Shown here: piece by piece, positions 1 to 5,069 of the stretch
Layout: each line of letters opens with the position of its first letter
Numbering within the stretch: the stretch's first letter is position 1
DNA from: CBDUXP01 sp965371225 [NCBI: uncultured bacterium]
GTDB taxonomy: Bacteria; Abyssobacteria; SURF-5; CBDUXP01
Length of the DNA: 5,083 bases
Direction of reading: 5' to 3'
Assembly (NCBI GenBank): GCA_965371225.1
Contig: CBDUXP010000119.1
Span: forward strand, 1 to 5,083
Position numbers and translations under genes: made by a program
Notes under the pieces: generated by a model
The model's database searches: none
Told to the model about the DNA's origin: nothing
The model's input: the letters and a program-made list of their open reading frames with translations, nothing else

Positions 1-649
1 CAGGTTTGGCGGCGGGCTGAGCGTCCTGACCACGAGCGCTCGCGCGCATGGCCGGAGTCGCCGGGCCAGTGCCGGGATGCGGTGTAGCAGGCGTGCCGCG
101 GCGGGCGCTCTGCATGGGTGCGGACAGTGTGGCGGATGCGCCCGGAGGAACATGCGCGCGGGCGCGGGGGCTTCCGTGCTCCGGCGGGGGGTAGTGGCGC
201 GGCACCGCGACCGGGCTGACGCCGCCGGGCGCGCCGTCCTCGACCTGATGCGCGGTGAGGAACATGGCCTTTTCGAGGGAGGTGAAGAAGTGCTGGTACG
301 GCAGCGGATCCTCCACCGGCCGGAGGTTGTACTGCGCGTTCGCCCGGACGAGCGTCTGCGTGCGGCCGCGCGCCCGTACGGTGACGGTCATGCGGAGGCG
401 GTAGCGGTCGAGCTTCGTGGCACTCACGGTGCCGAGGCGGGCATCCGCCTTGTCGATGACGAAGCTCAGGTCTTGCAGCGTCGCAATCACCGTGCGCAGC
501 GTGCGTTCGCGCTCCGTGGTGTCGAACACGCGCGTCTGCATGCTGCGCAGCCGGACCGCGGAGGCATCCGTGGCGAGCACCTGGGATCGCGACGTGCCGC
601 AGCCCGCCAGGAGCAAGGGGATTACGAAGAGTAGGGCAGGACGGCGCAT
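1..649 (-). CDS. Putative lipoprotein, shortened paralog of the adjacent upstream gene (C-terminus cut by window edge)
   Basis: The frame is open from an ATG at 649 to base 1, giving 216 codons without a stop, so the protein continues beyond the window. The start is fixed by AGGAG seven bases upstream. Residues 1-17 form a lipoprotein signal peptide: two Arg, a hydrophobic stretch, and a textbook lipobox LAGC with Cys17. Residues 38-80 (MQTRVFDTT, LQDLSFVID, LGTVSATK) and 118-136 (YQHFF, KAMFLTAHQ) align with the neighbour at 662-1213, so the two are paralogs. The roughly 30-residue stretch after SATK in the neighbour is missing here. From about residue 137 on, the protein is rich in Pro, Ala, Arg and Gly with no visible fold, resembling a periplasmic linker. 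It is the last visible gene of a three-gene lipoprotein operon, 12 nt after its neighbour. I do not recognise the family; the role is probably in the envelope. That the gene is real is well supported by signal, start site and paralogy; its function is unknown. Confidence 0.85.
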   Translation of the reverse strand, partial: MRRPALLFVIPLLLAGCGTSRSQVLATDASAVRLRSMQTRVFDTTERERTLRTVIATLQDLSFVIDKADARLGTVSATKLDRYRLRMTVTVRARGRTQTLVRANAQYNLRPVEDPLPYQHFFTSLEKAMFLTAHQVEDGAPGGVSPVAVPRHYPPPEHGSPRARAHVPPGASATLSAPMQSARRGTPATPHPGTGPATPAMRASARGQDAQPAAKP

Positions 650-661
650 GGCAGCACTCCT

Positions 662-1213
662 TTAGATCTGATGGGCTTCCAGGAACATGGCGGTGGACAG
701 CTTGACGAAGAACTCCTGATACATCTTCGGATCGCCGAGGCGCTCGGCCTGCGTGAGTTCATCCTCGTTGTCCCACACCAGCCGCTGGAACGTCACCCGA
801 ACCGCCGTGCGCTCTCCCGTGGGGCCGTGCGGCCGGCTCACGAGCGAGACGCGGATCCTCTGGCGTTTGTCGTAGGTCGATGAGGTTCTGGTGAGGATCG
901 TTAGCGCAATGGCTCTCAGGACCTGGCCCGTCTCCACGGCGCTCCGCTCCTTGGACGCGACGATGACGCCCAGGTCCACTTCGCTCTCGTCCAGATTGAA
1001 CCCCAGGTCCTGCAGGACCCCGGCCGAGGCCGACAGGATGGCGACTTCGTCCGTCGTGTCATAGATCCGCGTCTGGAGTTGGCGGTCCCGGAAGGACTGC
1101 TCCGAGAGCTGGAGCGCTTCTGGGGGAACCGTGGACGCGCACGCAAGGCCGGCCACCAGCAGAATGCCGCAGGCGAGGACCGCGCAGGCGCGAACCGGGG
1201 TAACGGCTCGCAT
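662..1213 (-). CDS. Putative exported lipoprotein of unknown family, paralog of the next gene
   Basis: 183 residues. I chose ATG at 1213 over the adjacent GTG at 1216 because AGGCGG sits five bases before the ATG. The N-terminus (residues 1-25) is a signal peptide with a long hydrophobic core ending AGLAC. Cys25 could be lipidated, although Gly at -3 is not the usual lipobox residue; cleavage by signal peptidase I after the following Ala is the alternative. The mature part has two conserved blocks: residues 47-90 (LQTRIYDTT, VLQDLGF, LGVIVASKER) and residues 136-183, which include a beta-rich stretch and end in YQEFFVKL-TAMFLEAHQI. Both blocks recur in the downstream gene. Between them lies a hydrophobic segment (96-109) and a basic strand. 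The gene begins 9 nt after the stop of the BamE-like gene, so the two are probably translationally coupled. No enzyme motif is visible. An envelope-located function is inferred; the specific role is unknown. Confidence 0.85.
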   Translation of the reverse strand: MRAVTPVRACAVLACGILLVAGLACASTVPPEALQLSEQSFRDRQLQTRIYDTTDEVAILSASAGVLQDLGFNLDESEVDLGVIVASKERSAVETGQVLRAIALTILTRTSSTYDKRQRIRVSLVSRPHGPTGERTAVRVTFQRLVWDNEDELTQAERLGDPKMYQEFFVKLSTAMFLEAHQI

Positions 1214-1222
1214 CACGGCCGC

Positions 1223-1672
1223 CTAGAAGCGGCTGGTGTGATAGGCGAAGTCGCGGACGCGCTTCGCTGAATCGAACTTGATCAGGACCGTCAGGGTGCG
1301 CTGGCTGGTGGACCTTGCACCGGCGGCCCCGGAGGCATTCGCCGAGCCGCCCACGCCGACGGGGTTGAACAGGCCGAAGACCAACGCCGAGACCCCACCC
1401 TGGCTGCGGGAGTACACCGTGTCGGTGGAAATCTTGTCGTAAATCCACACCTCGCGGCGCTGCTCGTCCGTGGTGACCACGTTCGGCGAGCCCAGGGCTT
1501 CGATGACTTCTGCCCCCGACATGCCCACGCGGACCTCCCGCTGCACGTTGGCAACGGTCATCCGGTCGCTGCTGTCATCCTGGACCATTTTCCGGTGCTG
1601 TCCTGCACTCTGGCAGCCCAGGCCGAACACGCTGACAATCGATAACAGGGCCGCTATACGCATCCCTCTCAT
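1223..1672 (-). CDS. BamE/SmpA/OmlA-like small lipoprotein
   Basis: 149 residues. The reading frame extends upstream to 1753, but the ATG at 1672 is preferred: AAAGGA lies seven bases before it and the protein then starts directly with a signal peptide (MRGMRIAALL..., ending GLGC with Cys20 as the likely lipidated residue). Residues 38-80 carry the pattern of the SmpA/OmlA (BamE) fold: an R-V-G-M-S turn at 48-52, then EVIEALGSPNVV, then a W-x-Y-D strand. A Gly/Ala/Ser-rich insert (about 92-123) precedes the final strands, TLTVLIKFD and VRDFAYHTSRF. Proteins of this fold sit on the periplasmic face of the outer membrane; BamE itself helps the BAM complex insert beta-barrels. This one is not necessarily the BAM subunit, since related lipoproteins carry the same domain and the neighbours here are not bam genes. 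It is the first gene of a three-gene operon. The family call is fairly secure; the specific role is open. Confidence 0.85.
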   Translation of the reverse strand: MRGMRIAALLSIVSVFGLGCQSAGQHRKMVQDDSSDRMTVANVQREVRVGMSGAEVIEALGSPNVVTTDEQRREVWIYDKISTDTVYSRSQGGVSALVFGLFNPVGVGGSANASGAAGARSTSQRTLTVLIKFDSAKRVRDFAYHTSRF

Positions 1673-1736
1673 AACCACATCCTTTGACTTCCGAGTTCCT
1701 TGGGGAAACCGCTCCCACGCGGATAAAGCTCTCCCA

Positions 1737-1766
1737 ATAATACCAGAAATCACGTAATCAGCGATT
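1737..1766 (-). promoter_or_regulatory. Candidate promoter of the lipoprotein operon
   Basis: On the minus strand, TATTAT (1742-1737) is preceded by TGG (1745-1743), which together form an extended -10 element one mismatch from consensus. No good -35 is seen at the usual distance. Immediately upstream (1748-1766) is a short repeat structure with AATC-GCT-GATT as a small dyad and GATT occurring twice, which could be an operator. Transcription would begin near 1730, leaving a leader of about 57 nt before the ATG at 1672. The surrounding bases 1736-1830 are strikingly AT-rich for this window, as expected of a promoter. Assigned by eye only. Confidence 0.35.
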
Positions 1767-1880
1767 TATTGCCTGCCTGATTATTGACTAAATACAAATT
1801 AATAGAGCTAAGCTGGACGTATTTCTTACCGGGTGGGTGAAATGGTGACCGTTAGGCACTGCCCTTCCCCCACTGAAGTG

Positions 1881-1916
1881 GAAAGAAACCGCCCGGGACG
1901 TATGGGGGTTCGGGCG
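1881..1916 (-). terminator. Possible intrinsic terminator of the diiron protein gene
   Basis: Read on the minus strand, CGCCCG (1916-1911) pairs with CGGGCG (1895-1890), a six-base all-GC stem with a 15-nt loop. It is followed at once by GTTTCTTT, a moderately U-rich tail. It lies about 115 nt after the stop codon of the diiron gene. The long loop and interrupted U tract make it only a candidate. Confidence 0.35.
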
Positions 1917-2031
1917 ACAATTGAGCCACCGCCTACCGGGAGGATCCGGCTCGCGCCTGGTCAGGGCCCGGCGAGGAACGTGTCACCCGGCGGGGACTGC
2001 CGCGCGGCGGCGGCGGGAGGGGCGGGCCGGG

Positions 2032-3078
2032 TCAGTTGCGTATGGCGGCGTCGAAATCCTCGGCCACCTGTTCGTCCGCCGCCGCCATGGCATCCAGGTC
2101 CGTGTCGGCGTAGCCCATGATGCCCATATCCGCATAGGCCTTGCGCACCTTCGGCCCCCACAGCCCGATGTCCTTGATGGTGGGCACGATGCGGCTGAAG
2201 AGCCGGCCGCGGAAGTCCTGCATACCCTCGGATCGCGACATGTAGGCGATGCACTCCTCCACGGGGAGACCCAGCCGCTCCCACACTTCCCGCGCCTCGA
2301 ACCGGTCGCGCATGAAGTAGCACGCTTCCACGACGAACTCTTCCCGTTCGTCCCGCTCCGCTTGGGTGAGGTGCGGATAGTAGTCACGCAGCGCGAGCCG
2401 GCCGAACGCTACGTGCCGCGCCTCGTCCTGCATGACATACGCGTTGACCTGGGCCGCCAGCGGATTCCCGGACACGTCCCGTATCCCGGCGAAAGCCGCA
2501 AGCGCCAAGCCTTCCACCAACACCTGCATGCCCAGGTACGTCATGTCCCAGCGGGAGTCGCTCAGGATGTTCTCGAGGAGCGACTTCAGCGGTCGCCCGA
2601 TGGGGTACACCATTTCGAATTTCTCGTGTAGGAGTCGCGCGTACGCCTCCACGTGCCGGGCCTCGTCCATGACCTGGGTGGCGGCGTAGAACTTCGCATC
2701 CATGTCCGGCACCTGCTGCACGATCTTCGCCGTACAGATGAGCGCGCCCTGTTCCCCGTGCATGAACTGGGACAGCGTATGCGCCTGGGCGTGGTGGCGC
2801 GCTTCCGTTTTCTCGCGCGCGGTCATCTTGTTCCAGATGTCCGAGCCGAACAGGGCGTGCGTCTCGTCGGGCAGCAGTTGCGGGTTCTCCGGATCCAGGT
2901 CCAGCGACCAGTCGATGCGCTTCGCCGCATCCCACTGCTTGTCCTTCCCCTTCTTATAGAGGTTGATCAGCATGGTGCGGTGCTCTTCGTACTCCCAGCG
3001 AAACGTGGTGTCGAAGGCGCCAGGGATGGTCCACTCTTCGTCGGTGACGGGGATGGCGTAACGGCTTTTGGTGGACAT
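2032..3078 (-). CDS. Ferritin-like diiron-carboxylate protein, probable oxidase/oxygenase
   Basis: 348 residues from ATG 3078, with AGGAG six bases upstream. The protein has no signal peptide and should be cytoplasmic. The core is a four-helix bundle with a complete diiron site: E109 (HGEQGA) and E139/H142 (DEARHVEAY) from the first helix pair, then E189 (VEGLA) and E219/H222 (QDEARHVAFG) from the second. This is the E...ExxH...E...ExxH pattern of the ferritin-like superfamily (ribonucleotide reductase R2, acyl-ACP desaturase, AurF-type N-oxygenases). The extra His that AurF carries four residues before its last ExxH Glu is Val here, so AurF itself is unlikely. The N-terminal 80 residues are charged and aromatic-rich; the C-terminal 120 are helical. 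Proteins like this are usually annotated only as ferritin-like or ribonucleotide-reductase-like; the likely chemistry is O2 activation on a small or acyl substrate. It is a single gene, divergent from the DGPF cluster. The superfamily is secure; the substrate is unknown. Confidence 0.9.
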   Translation of the reverse strand: MSTKSRYAIPVTDEEWTIPGAFDTTFRWEYEEHRTMLINLYKKGKDKQWDAAKRIDWSLDLDPENPQLLPDETHALFGSDIWNKMTAREKTEARHHAQAHTLSQFMHGEQGALICTAKIVQQVPDMDAKFYAATQVMDEARHVEAYARLLHEKFEMVYPIGRPLKSLLENILSDSRWDMTYLGMQVLVEGLALAAFAGIRDVSGNPLAAQVNAYVMQDEARHVAFGRLALRDYYPHLTQAERDEREEFVVEACYFMRDRFEAREVWERLGLPVEECIAYMSRSEGMQDFRGRLFSRIVPTIKDIGLWGPKVRKAYADMGIMGYADTDLDAMAAADEQVAEDFDAAIRN

Positions 3079-3158
3079 GCGCAGCTCCTGCTCGGGGCGG
3101 GTTTCCGCCGGGCGGCCGGATGCCCGACCGCTGGCGCAGGTGGCGCCTGCCGGCGTGT

Positions 3159-3176
3159 ACAGAGCCCTCTCTCTGT
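3159..3176. repeat. Perfect short inverted repeat upstream of the diiron gene
   Basis: ACAGAG (3159-3164) and CTCTGT (3171-3176) are perfect complements around a six-base spacer. A second hairpin, GCAGG/CCTGC (3136-3140 with 3146-3150, five-base loop), lies closer to the start codon. Both could fold in the diiron transcript leader or serve as protein-binding sites. No known riboswitch class is recognisable. Confidence 0.35.
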
Positions 3177-3206
3177 CCCCGAGGCGCGCTTATCCCACCA
3201 TGCCGG

Positions 3207-3232
3207 GGCGCCCATCCGCAAGCGCCTTTTTT
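3207..3232 (+). terminator. Terminator-like hairpin with T6 tract and no plus-strand gene upstream
   Basis: GGCGC (3207-3211) pairs with GCGCC (3222-3226) across a ten-base loop, followed directly by six T (3227-3232) and then the palindrome CCCCGGGG. In the plus direction this has the form of a weak intrinsic terminator. No plus-strand gene precedes it, since the diiron gene runs the other way. It might block antisense transcription, be a leftover of a lost gene, or act on the minus strand as an A-tract element. Confidence 0.3.
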
Positions 3233-3336
3233 CCCCGGGGATAGATCGAAACTCAGCACAATTGCTCTCAGAACACAGGGGACTAACTGCCGTTCACCGT
3301 CTGCCGTTGCTGCCTGGGCTGTGATGCCTCATTTAG

Positions 3337-3360
3337 CACTTGTCACGATCCGTATAAGTG
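3337..3360. repeat. Imperfect dyad, possible operator
   Basis: CACTTGT (3337-3343) and ATAAGTG (3354-3360) are inverted repeats with one mismatch. The symmetry continues inward with ACG and CGT around a central ATC. The element lies in the less GC-rich part of the divergent intergenic region, about 260 bases before either flanking start codon. The size and symmetry suit a dimeric regulator, but the site has no known match. Confidence 0.3.
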
Positions 3361-3531
3361 ATGGTTCAGCAACTCCACGCGCCGCGGTCGCGCTCGGCCA
3401 CGGGCGATTCGGCAACCGGCGCCTGGTGTGGTCGCGTGCGTGTCTCTGCCCCCGTTGCACGGGCCGGCAACGCGCGCGCGGCACCGTGATGAGGGCATCC
3501 CCGCAATGTTTCGTGGTGAACCGTGCACGCC

Positions 3532-3572
3532 GGTCGATTCTGGGGCCTGTCGTTCGACTATAAGATGACGAC
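3532..3572 (+). promoter_or_regulatory. Candidate ECF-type (or sigma70) promoter of the DGPF cluster
   Basis: Two overlapping ECF-like pairs are visible. GGTCGA (3532-3537) is followed 17 nt later by CGAC (3555-3558), and TGTCGT (3548-3553) is followed 15 nt later by CGAC (3569-3572). From memory, promoters read by ECF42 sigma factors, the group associated with DGPF genes, have TGTCGA and CG(A/T)C boxes; each candidate differs from the -35 box by one base. TATAAG (3559-3564) could instead be a sigma70 -10, but no matching -35 is evident. All options place the start of transcription some tens of bases before the GTG at 3596. Confidence 0.4.
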
Positions 3573-3595
3573 CCACGGGTCCCTGGGAGGCGACA

Positions 3596-3988
3596 GTGCG
3601 CTACATGCTGCTGATCTACGAAAACGAAACGGAGCAAGCGGCGCGCAGTGGGGCCGAAGAGGCGAGGATTGTCGGCGCCCATGCCCAGGTCATCGAGGAT
3701 CTTGTCCACGCGGGCAAGCTCCAAGGGAGCGATTCGTTCGAGTCGACGGCCACCGCTTCGACCGTGCGGGTCCGCACCGGGAAGACCATCGTGACCGATG
3801 GGCCGTTCGCCGAAACCACGGAGCAATTGCTGGGCTATTGCGTCGTGGATGCCAGAGACTTGGATGACGCGATCGCCATCGCGGCGCGCCTACCGACGGC
3901 GCGCAACGGGTCGGTCGAAATTCGCCCAGTGCGAGAGGTGTGCTCGGCCATGGGCCGCGCGGAACGAAAGAGAGTGGGGTCACGATGA
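3596..3988 (+). CDS. DGPF/YCII-domain protein 1 (most divergent, with basic C-terminal extension)
   Basis: 130 residues from GTG 3596, supported by GGGAGG five bases upstream and by the family-typical N-terminus MRYMLLIYEN. An internal ATG at codon 4 would cut into the first beta strand. The protein has the YCII-related (DGPF) layout: first strand (2-8), a helix at about 19-40, a strand region KTIVTDGPFAET with the signature DGPF at 68-71, a strand LLGYCVVDA, a helix DLDDAIAIAARLP, and a last strand SVEIRPV. These proteins form small alpha/beta folds of ferredoxin-like type; their biochemical role is not established. It differs from its three neighbours: TTEQLLG replaces the shared TKEVMGG, and about 17 extra, mostly basic residues follow the last strand. 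Its stop overlaps the next start as ATGA, implying translational coupling. It is the first gene of a four-gene DGPF unit. Confidence 0.9.
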   Translation: MRYMLLIYENETEQAARSGAEEARIVGAHAQVIEDLVHAGKLQGSDSFESTATASTVRVRTGKTIVTDGPFAETTEQLLGYCVVDARDLDDAIAIAARLPTARNGSVEIRPVREVCSAMGRAERKRVGSR

Positions 3989-4332
3989 AATACCTTCTTA
4001 TGATGACGTCCGATGAACGCGCGTGGGACGGGTTGTCTCCGGCCGAGCAGGAGCGCATCGTCGAAGAGCACGGGATCTTCGGTCGCGACCTCAGGGCCCA
4101 GAAGAAATTCGTCTATAGCCAACGCCTGTGCCCCAGCACCGAGGCCAAGACCATTCGGAAGACCAGCGAGGATGATTGTCTGGTCACCGACGGGCCCTTT
4201 GCGGAAACCAAAGAGGTCATGGGCGGGTACTACGTCATCGAGGCCGTCTCGATCGACGAAGCAGTGGAGTGGGCGAAGCGCATCCCCGGTGTCTTCGTTT
4301 CGACCGAAGTGCGTCCCATCTGGGAGGGATAA
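3985..4332 (+). CDS. DGPF/YCII-domain protein 2
   Basis: 115 residues. ATG 3985 overlaps the TGA of the preceding gene (ATGA). I prefer it to the in-frame upstream GTG at 3940 because it begins with the shared MKYLLMM strand. The ribosome-binding site is weak (GAGTGGGG), so translation probably depends on coupling to the previous gene. The domain order is strand (2-8), helix (18-40), strand with KTIRK, the DGPF signature at 69-72 in VTDGPFAETKEVMGGYYVIEA, helix (89-99, SIDEAVEWAKR), and final strand STEVRPIWEG. The length is normal for the family. Compared with protein 3, the N-terminal pattern DExAWDxLSPAEQ is shared, so these two are the closest pair by eye over the first 50 residues. The molecular function is unknown; such proteins are recurrent partners and targets of ECF sigma factors. 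Confidence 0.92.
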   Translation: MKYLLMMTSDERAWDGLSPAEQERIVEEHGIFGRDLRAQKKFVYSQRLCPSTEAKTIRKTSEDDCLVTDGPFAETKEVMGGYYVIEAVSIDEAVEWAKRIPGVFVSTEVRPIWEG

Positions 4333-4342
4333 GGAGGCCGCG

Positions 4343-4696
4343 ATGAAGTACCTGCTGATGATCACCTATGACGAATTCGCCTGGGATGAACTGTCGCCCG
4401 CAGAACAGGCGCCCGCCTTCGCTTCCCACACGCGCCTGACCGAGGCGCTCCAGGCCCAGCATAAGTTCGTCTCGAGCACCCGGCTCCGGCCGAGCGCCGG
4501 GGCCAAGACCGTGCGGAAGGGGCCCGGAGCGGCGTCCGGGGTGACCGACGGGCCGTTCGCCGAAACCAAGGAAGTGATGGGCGGGTTCTACATCATCGAG
4601 AGCGAGTCCATCGACGAGGCGACCGAATGGGCCACGCAGCTGCCGGGGGTGGTGTCCGCCGCCATCGAAGTCCGCCAAATTTGGGAAGACTCCTGA
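4343..4696 (+). CDS. DGPF/YCII-domain protein 3
   Basis: 117 residues from ATG 4343, with a strong GGAGG five bases upstream, 10 nt after the previous stop. The frame is open far upstream inside the preceding gene, but the ribosome-binding site and MKYLLMITYDE fix the start. It carries the same domain order as its neighbours: first strand (2-8), helix (18-38), strand around KTVRKG, DGPF at 69-72 in VTDGPFAETKEVMGGFYIIES, helix (88-100), and last strand AAIEVRQIWEDS. Residues 10-22 (DEFAWDELSPAEQ) closely match protein 2, while the DNA of the DGPF core matches protein 4 best. His29 and Asp69 are conserved in proteins 2 and 3; a His/Asp pair has been proposed as an active site in the wider YCII family, but catalysis is not demonstrated for DGPF proteins. 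Confidence 0.93.
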   Translation: MKYLLMITYDEFAWDELSPAEQAPAFASHTRLTEALQAQHKFVSSTRLRPSAGAKTVRKGPGAASGVTDGPFAETKEVMGGFYIIESESIDEATEWATQLPGVVSAAIEVRQIWEDS

Positions 4697-4724
4697 GCCG
4701 CGACCCTGTCGCGTGGAGGACATC

Positions 4725-5069
4725 ATGAAATACCTGCTCATGATCGTAGGAGATGAGTCGTGGATGGAGCAGCCGGTTGAAACGCTCAAGGGCGTCCTGG
4801 AGCGCCATCAGGCGTTGGAGGCAGAGCTCCGAACGCTGGGAAAGTTTCATGGAGGCGGTGGCCTGGCCCTGAGCGCGGAAGCCCGGACCGTGAGGCGCGA
4901 TGGCAACGGCGGTTGTGCGGTGACGGACGGGCCGTTCGCGGAAACCAAGGAAGTCATGGGCGGCTACTACATCATTGAGGCCGACTCTATGCACGAAGCG
5001 GTCGACTGGGCCAAGCGTATTCCCTCGTCGGTACCCAACGCGGTCGAGGTGCGAGCAGTCCTGCACTGA
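4725..5069 (+). CDS. DGPF/YCII-domain protein 4
   Basis: 114 residues. ATG 4725 is chosen over the in-frame GTG at 4713 because GGAGG lies five bases before it and the protein then starts with the family strand MKYLLMIVGDE. The gap to the previous stop is 28 nt. The first helix differs from proteins 2 and 3: the AWDxLSPAEQ pattern is replaced by SWMEQPVETLKGVLERHQALEAELR. The middle has a Gly-rich turn, FHGGGGLAL, then the DGPF signature at 68-71 in VTDGPFAETKEVMGGYYIIEA. It ends with a helix (MHEAVDWAKRIP) and the strand NAVEVRAVLH, with no Trp at the end. This is the last complete gene; only 14 bases follow its stop. The gene commonly found next in DGPF clusters is an ECF sigma factor, which would lie outside the window. 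Confidence 0.93.
   Translation: MKYLLMIVGDESWMEQPVETLKGVLERHQALEAELRTLGKFHGGGGLALSAEARTVRRDGNGGCAVTDGPFAETKEVMGGYYIIEADSMHEAVDWAKRIPSSVPNAVEVRAVLH

Larger units (their letters stand above)
1673..2031. other. Intergenic region between the diiron gene and the lipoprotein operon
   Basis: This 359-base stretch contains no convincing gene. The right part (about 1830-2031) is GC-rich and holds the 3' end of the diiron transcript, including a possible terminator at 1881-1916 and a GC-rich imperfect hairpin at 1950-1975 without a U tract. The left part (1736-1830) is an AT-rich island holding the promoter candidate of the lipoprotein operon. Short open frames here have no ribosome-binding site and a composition typical of chance frames in high-GC DNA. 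Confidence 0.6.
3079..3595. other. Divergent intergenic region, no convincing gene
   Basis: 517 bases lie between the start of the leftward diiron gene and the first rightward DGPF gene. The longest open frame (3120-3563, plus) has no ribosome-binding site and is rich in Arg, Pro, Ala and Cys, as expected of a chance frame. Bases 3079-3240 are GC-rich and contain three hairpins that would lie in the leader of the diiron transcript if its promoter is upstream of them. Bases 3241-3360 are less GC-rich and contain an imperfect dyad. I see no clear -35/-10 pair for the diiron gene. Bases 3530-3575 hold promoter candidates for the DGPF genes. Confidence 0.6.

Noticed and set aside
77-634. 185-residue plus-strand open frame
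   Set aside because: Antisense to the lipoprotein gene at 1-649, which has a lipobox, a consensus ribosome-binding site and a paralog next door. The plus-strand frame is Arg/Ala/Gly-rich with no domain.
1784-1803. TTGACT with an AT-rich downstream stretch as a plus-strand sigma70 promoter
   Set aside because: No acceptable -10 hexamer at 16-18 bases, and a rightward transcript from here would run antisense into the diiron gene.
1921-2631. 236-residue plus-strand open frame
   Set aside because: It runs antisense through the C-terminal half of the diiron protein, whose ligands and motifs are unambiguous. The frame is a high-GC shadow.
2653-3324. 223-residue plus-strand open frame
   Set aside because: Mostly antisense to the N-terminal half of the diiron gene, with no ribosome-binding site or recognisable motif.
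3120-3563. 147-residue plus-strand open frame in the intergenic region
   Set aside because: No ribosome-binding site before the ATG, composition dominated by Arg, Pro, Ala and Cys, and no hydrophobic or secondary-structure pattern. It also spans the terminator-like element and the dyad.
3343-3576. Minus-strand open frame in the intergenic region, possible decayed transposase or small gene
   Set aside because: No recognisable transposase motif, no terminal inverted repeats or target duplication around it, and composition as expected by chance.
3835-4365. 176-residue minus-strand open frame opposite the DGPF genes, with similar ones at 4235-4789 and 4593-5066
   Set aside because: They recur at the same place opposite each DGPF gene and mirror its conserved sequence, so they are antisense shadows of repeated coding DNA, not a second gene family.
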